A stretch of 9,453 bases of DNA, taken from assembly GCA_946886805.1 (NCBI GenBank), contig CAMPJM010000126.1, forward strand, positions 1-9,453, in the 5' to 3' direction. The position numbers and the translations under genes were made by a program. A model generated the notes under the pieces. It was given only the letters and a program-made list of their open reading frames with translations. It was not told where the DNA came from and did not search any database. The stretch comes from an uncultured Flammeovirgaceae bacterium. Lineage in GTDB: Bacteria; Bacteroidota; Bacteroidia; Cytophagales; Cyclobacteriaceae. The stretch's first letter is position 1. Every line of letters starts with the position of its first letter. This document shows positions 7,159 through 9,453 of this stretch, piece after piece.

Positions 7159-7178
7159 AACAACTTGTTAATTTTACA

Positions 7179-8357
7179 ATGGATTTAAAAATATTTTTTA
7201 CACCTCTTGATGAAACCTTGTATGATGGCATTACCAATCAAAACACTTTTTTTGACGCCATTCATATAAATAAAGAACAATCACCAGACTTACGATCGGC
7301 AGATATCGCCATTATCGGTGTACAGGAAAACCGTGGAAGCTCCCTAAATAAAGGTGTAGATAAAGGGGCAGACATAATTAGAAAAAAGCTCTATAAGCTT
7401 AAAAAAGGGAGTGGCTCTTATAGAATTCTAGATCTAGGAAACCTGCGAAATGGTCACACTCTCGAAGACACTTATTTCAGGTTAAAAGAGGTCTGTAGTA
7501 TTTTAATAGAACAAAATACCCTCCCCTTAATTATTGGGGGCTCTCATGATCTGGATTATGGTCAATATATGGCTTATGAAGACATGGAAAAGCTTATAAG
7601 CCTATTGAATGTGGATGCTATGCTTGACTTGGAAGCGCACGAAGACCTTGCCATGAATAAGAAGCATATCAATAGGATTTTAATGCACGAACCAAATTAT
7701 CTTTTCAATTATACCCATCTAGCTTATCAAAGTTATCTTATCGATCAATCAGCAATTGCTATTTTGGAAAAGCTCTATTTTGAATCTCATCGTTTAGGAA
7801 ACTTGCGACAAAATATTCAGGAAATGGAACCTGTAATCCGTTATGCCGATATGCTGACATTTGATGTAACAGCAATAAAATCAAGCGATGCGCCGGGAAA
7901 TGAAAATGCGCAAGCTTTTGGCCTTACGGGTGAAGAAGCCTGCCAGATTTGTTGGTATGCAGGTTTAAATGATAAATTAAGCTCAGCGGGATTTTATGAA
8001 TATAATCCCGAATTTGATGATGTGAATCAGAAAACCGCTTCGGTTGTTGCTACCATGATCTGGTATTTCATCGAGGGCTTTTATAATAGAAGAAATGAAA
8101 AAGATTTTAAAGTCAATGATTATCTAAGGTATGTCGTTTCTATGCCGTCGGATCCAGAGAAGCTTATTTTCTATAAAAGTAAAATGAGTGAAAAATGGTG
8201 GCTGGAGGTTCCATATCCAAAAGGGAAAAAGGTAAAAGGTTTAGGAGATTCCAGCTTTGGCAGAAATTGCATAATTCCCTGTAGCTATTCGGACTATGAA
8301 ATTGCCTGTAAAGGAGAGCTGCCAGAAAGATGGATTAACACCCATGCAAAATTGTAA
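7179..8357 (+). CDS. Ureohydrolase (arginase/formimidoylglutamase) family protein with altered metal ligands
   Basis: A 392-residue member of the arginase/agmatinase/formimidoylglutamase fold, whose enzymes hydrolyse guanidino or formimino groups at a two-manganese centre. The landmarks are in the right order: ADIAIIGVQENRGS and NKGVDKGADIIRKKLY (entry strand and helix, 41-72), LIIGGSHDLDYGQY (117-130, equivalent to GGDHS), LLNVDAMLDLEAH (142-154, equivalent to DAHxD), and LTFDVTAIKSSDAPG (226-240, equivalent to SFDVDxxDPxxAPG). His123, Asp146, Asp150 and Asp229 are kept. The classic histidine of DAHxD is Met148, and the second aspartate of DVD is Thr231, so two of the six usual manganese ligands are changed. 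I recall similar proteins across Bacteroidota annotated as formimidoylglutamase; no hut genes are adjacent here. It could be an altered-metal enzyme or a non-catalytic homologue. Family confident, substrate unknown. Confidence 0.85.
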   Translation: MDLKIFFTPLDETLYDGITNQNTFFDAIHINKEQSPDLRSADIAIIGVQENRGSSLNKGVDKGADIIRKKLYKLKKGSGSYRILDLGNLRNGHTLEDTYFRLKEVCSILIEQNTLPLIIGGSHDLDYGQYMAYEDMEKLISLLNVDAMLDLEAHEDLAMNKKHINRILMHEPNYLFNYTHLAYQSYLIDQSAIAILEKLYFESHRLGNLRQNIQEMEPVIRYADMLTFDVTAIKSSDAPGNENAQAFGLTGEEACQICWYAGLNDKLSSAGFYEYNPEFDDVNQKTASVVATMIWYFIEGFYNRRNEKDFKVNDYLRYVVSMPSDPEKLIFYKSKMSEKWWLEVPYPKGKKVKGLGDSSFGRNCIIPCSYSDYEIACKGELPERWINTHAKL

Positions 8358-8457
8358 ACTACCGGAATAAGATTTTCAGTCCGATCCTCTCTTCGCAAAC
8401 TGGCCCTGCTAAACCTTTAGCTGAAAGAATAGGTTTAAAGAAGAAAGGCAACAATAT

Positions 8458-8904
8458 ATGGAGAACGAATTTGGACCAGCGTTTCCTGAACAATCGGGTC
8501 GTTTATCTTTAAAAGTACCAGTAGTAACACGATTGGGAAGTGCTGCTGTGGATATTATAATTGTCCTCCTTCTTGTTTATTTCATACCTGTTTTAGGTCC
8601 TTTTATTGGTGTAGCCTATTATTTGAGTAAGGACGCATTACCAGTGTTAAAAGGACAGAGTTTGGGAAAAAAGATCTTTAAGTTACAAGTACTGTCTCAG
8701 TTTGATGAAACGGCAATAACCAAAAACTATAGAAGTTCCTTTTTACGATCATTTACTTTATTTATACCAGTCTTAAACCTTCTGGAACTGGCACTAATCT
8801 TATTAAATAAACATAGGTTTGGAGACCGCTGGGCACGCACTTTTGTGAGCAAGAAAAACCCTCAACAGGACATCGATCATGATTATTTGAAAGAACCATC
8901 CTAA
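8458..8904 (+). CDS. RDD-family membrane protein
   Basis: A 148-residue inner-membrane protein with the RDD layout: TRLGSAAVD (24-32) with Arg25 and Asp32 entering the first hydrophobic segment (about 31-57), then the cytoplasmic signature KGQSLGKKIFKLQVL (65-79). A second hydrophobic segment follows (about 98-117), and the closing motif GDRWARTFV (122-130) carries the third conserved Asp. Molecular function of RDD proteins is mostly unknown; some have been proposed to act in transport or stress tolerance. The purine-rich AAGAAGAAAGG about 10 bp before the ATG at 8458 could act as a ribosome-binding site and supports this start. It lies 100 bp after the ureohydrolase-like gene with no clear terminator between, so they may share a transcript. 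No terminator is obvious in 8905-8990. Confidence 0.88.
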   Translation: MENEFGPAFPEQSGRLSLKVPVVTRLGSAAVDIIIVLLLVYFIPVLGPFIGVAYYLSKDALPVLKGQSLGKKIFKLQVLSQFDETAITKNYRSSFLRSFTLFIPVLNLLELALILLNKHRFGDRWARTFVSKKNPQQDIDHDYLKEPS

Positions 8905-8993
8905 ATAAAGGTGGGGAAATTCACCACTTGCTTCAGGAAATGCAGATCTTGCTTCTTATCAGACTGTCACATTGAACTATTTTAAAGGATACT

Positions 8994-9027
8994 TTGTGAA
9001 AGACGTGAGGTATATTCAGTATATTTG
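8994..9027 (+). promoter_or_regulatory. Candidate promoter of the Fur-family gene (TTG-N23-TATATTTG)
   Basis: TTG at 8994-8996 (within TTTG) and an exact TAnnTTTG match, TATATTTG, at 9020-9027 are 23 nt apart, at the upper limit of the Bacteroidota spacing. The ATG of the regulator follows 34 bp later. The -7 box overlaps a short imperfect repeat, ATAT-N5-ATAT (9012-9024), which could be part of an autoregulatory operator, although that is weak in such AT-rich DNA. Confidence 0.45.
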
Positions 9028-9061
9028 GAAAGCATAGAAATATGGTCTAATTTATCTTGTG

Positions 9062-9453
9062 ATGGAGAAAAATGCAATACAGACAACTTTGGAGAAACAT
9101 AACTTGAGAAAAACTACTGCTCGGGCTGAAATTCTTCAACTCTTTTATAACGAAGCCCCTGCTGTTTCTCATAGTGATCTGGAGGTAGCTTTATTAAATA
9201 GGTTTGACAGGGTTACTATCTACAGGACCTTAAATAGCTTTGAAGAAAAAGGTATTATTCATAAAGTCTTTGACAGCAGCGGTATCGGAAAGTACGCTTT
9301 GTGTCACCAAAACTGTTCTGAAGAAGAACACCATGACGAGCATGTTCATTTTAATTGCACAAATTGCGGAAATACATATTGCCTGGAGAGCGCTGAAATT
9401 CCAAAAATCTCTATTCCTGAAAAATTTAAAGCAAAAAGTTTCTATTTAATTGC
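9062..9453 (+). CDS. Fur-family metal-dependent transcriptional regulator (3' end outside window)
   Basis: An open frame runs from ATG 9062 through the last base, with 130 complete codons and no stop; an in-frame TAG at 9035 limits the start to this ATG or the adjacent GTG at 9059. The N-terminal half is a winged-helix domain: LRKTTARAEILQLFYN (15-30), VSHSDLEVAL, and the recognition helix DRVTIYRTLNSFEEKGII (49-66). The second half begins the metal-binding dimerisation domain, with Cys81, Cys85, a histidine-rich stretch (His90, His91, His94, His96) and the zinc CxxC pair Cys99/Cys102. This is Fur/Zur/PerR architecture; family members repress metal uptake or peroxide genes when metal-loaded. 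The C-terminal CxxC expected in many members would lie beyond the window. The subclass cannot be settled; the density of Cys/His suggests zinc sensing, as an inference only. Confidence 0.92.
   Translation, partial: MEKNAIQTTLEKHNLRKTTARAEILQLFYNEAPAVSHSDLEVALLNRFDRVTIYRTLNSFEEKGIIHKVFDSSGIGKYALCHQNCSEEEHHDEHVHFNCTNCGNTYCLESAEIPKISIPEKFKAKSFYLI

Noticed and set aside
8411..8437. AAACCT/AGGTTT hairpin and a TAGGTTTA near-match to a -7 box before the RDD gene
   Set aside because: The stem is only 6 bp around a 14-nt loop, and no TTG lies at the right distance; too weak to call a regulator or promoter.
8911..8930. GGTG…CACC hairpin after the RDD gene
   Set aside because: Only a 4-bp stem and no T tract; not a credible terminator.
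9240..9449. Open frame of 69 codons near the right edge
   Set aside because: It overlaps the Fur-family gene in another frame; the frame from 9062 has clear winged-helix and CxxC motifs, so this one is a shadow.
1..9453. Defence island, prophage, CRISPR array or biosynthetic cluster
   Set aside because: All large genes are housekeeping or conserved metabolic families; no integrase, transposase, nuclease, toxin-antitoxin pair, tRNA or regularly spaced repeats were seen.

Overview
The window is an AT-rich stretch of ordinary chromosome from a member of the Bacteroidota, most likely of the Cytophagales/Flavobacteriia type. The evidence is: a CarB that ends without the allosteric domain, an AccD whose zinc-finger cysteines are all replaced, a DUF4834-like small membrane protein, an atypical Bacteroidota ureohydrolase, Na+-NQR (common in marine and gut Bacteroidota), weak or absent Shine-Dalgarno sequences, and several intergenic matches to the Bacteroidota promoter signature TTG-N17-23-TAnnTTTG. 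Genus cannot be fixed from the sequence alone.

Layout. 1-2030: the 3' end of carB (start outside the window), a small DUF4834-like membrane protein gene 29 bp behind it, and a strong rho-independent terminator. A small predicted lipoprotein gene on the minus strand converges on that terminator. 2234-4343: a promoter region followed by fbaB (class I fructose-bisphosphate aldolase, DhnA type) and accD (carboxyltransferase beta), 43 bp apart and probably co-transcribed. 4341-4402: a nested REP/MITE-like palindrome with 25-bp perfect arms, whose left arm contributes the accD stop codon. 4446-5444: a radical SAM protein with a SPASM-like cysteine tail and no assigned function. 5445-5679: an AT-rich regulatory region holding a 17-bp tandem repeat and a good promoter, leading to a lone nqrF (5680-6981) closed by a terminator. 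7179-8904: a ureohydrolase-family protein with altered metal ligands, then an RDD-family membrane protein. 9062-9453: the 5' part of a Fur-family regulator gene with its own promoter, cut by the window end.

Almost all genes are housekeeping or conserved (pyrimidine/arginine precursor supply, glycolysis/gluconeogenesis, fatty-acid initiation, respiration, metal-dependent regulation) and do not form one pathway. I see no phage, defence, CRISPR or secretion cluster. The items most worth a second look are the nested palindrome that supplies the accD stop, the tandem repeat upstream of nqrF, the separation of nqrF from nqrA-E, the ureohydrolase-like protein with substituted metal ligands, and the unassigned radical SAM protein. 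I do not see convincing evidence for a new multi-gene system.
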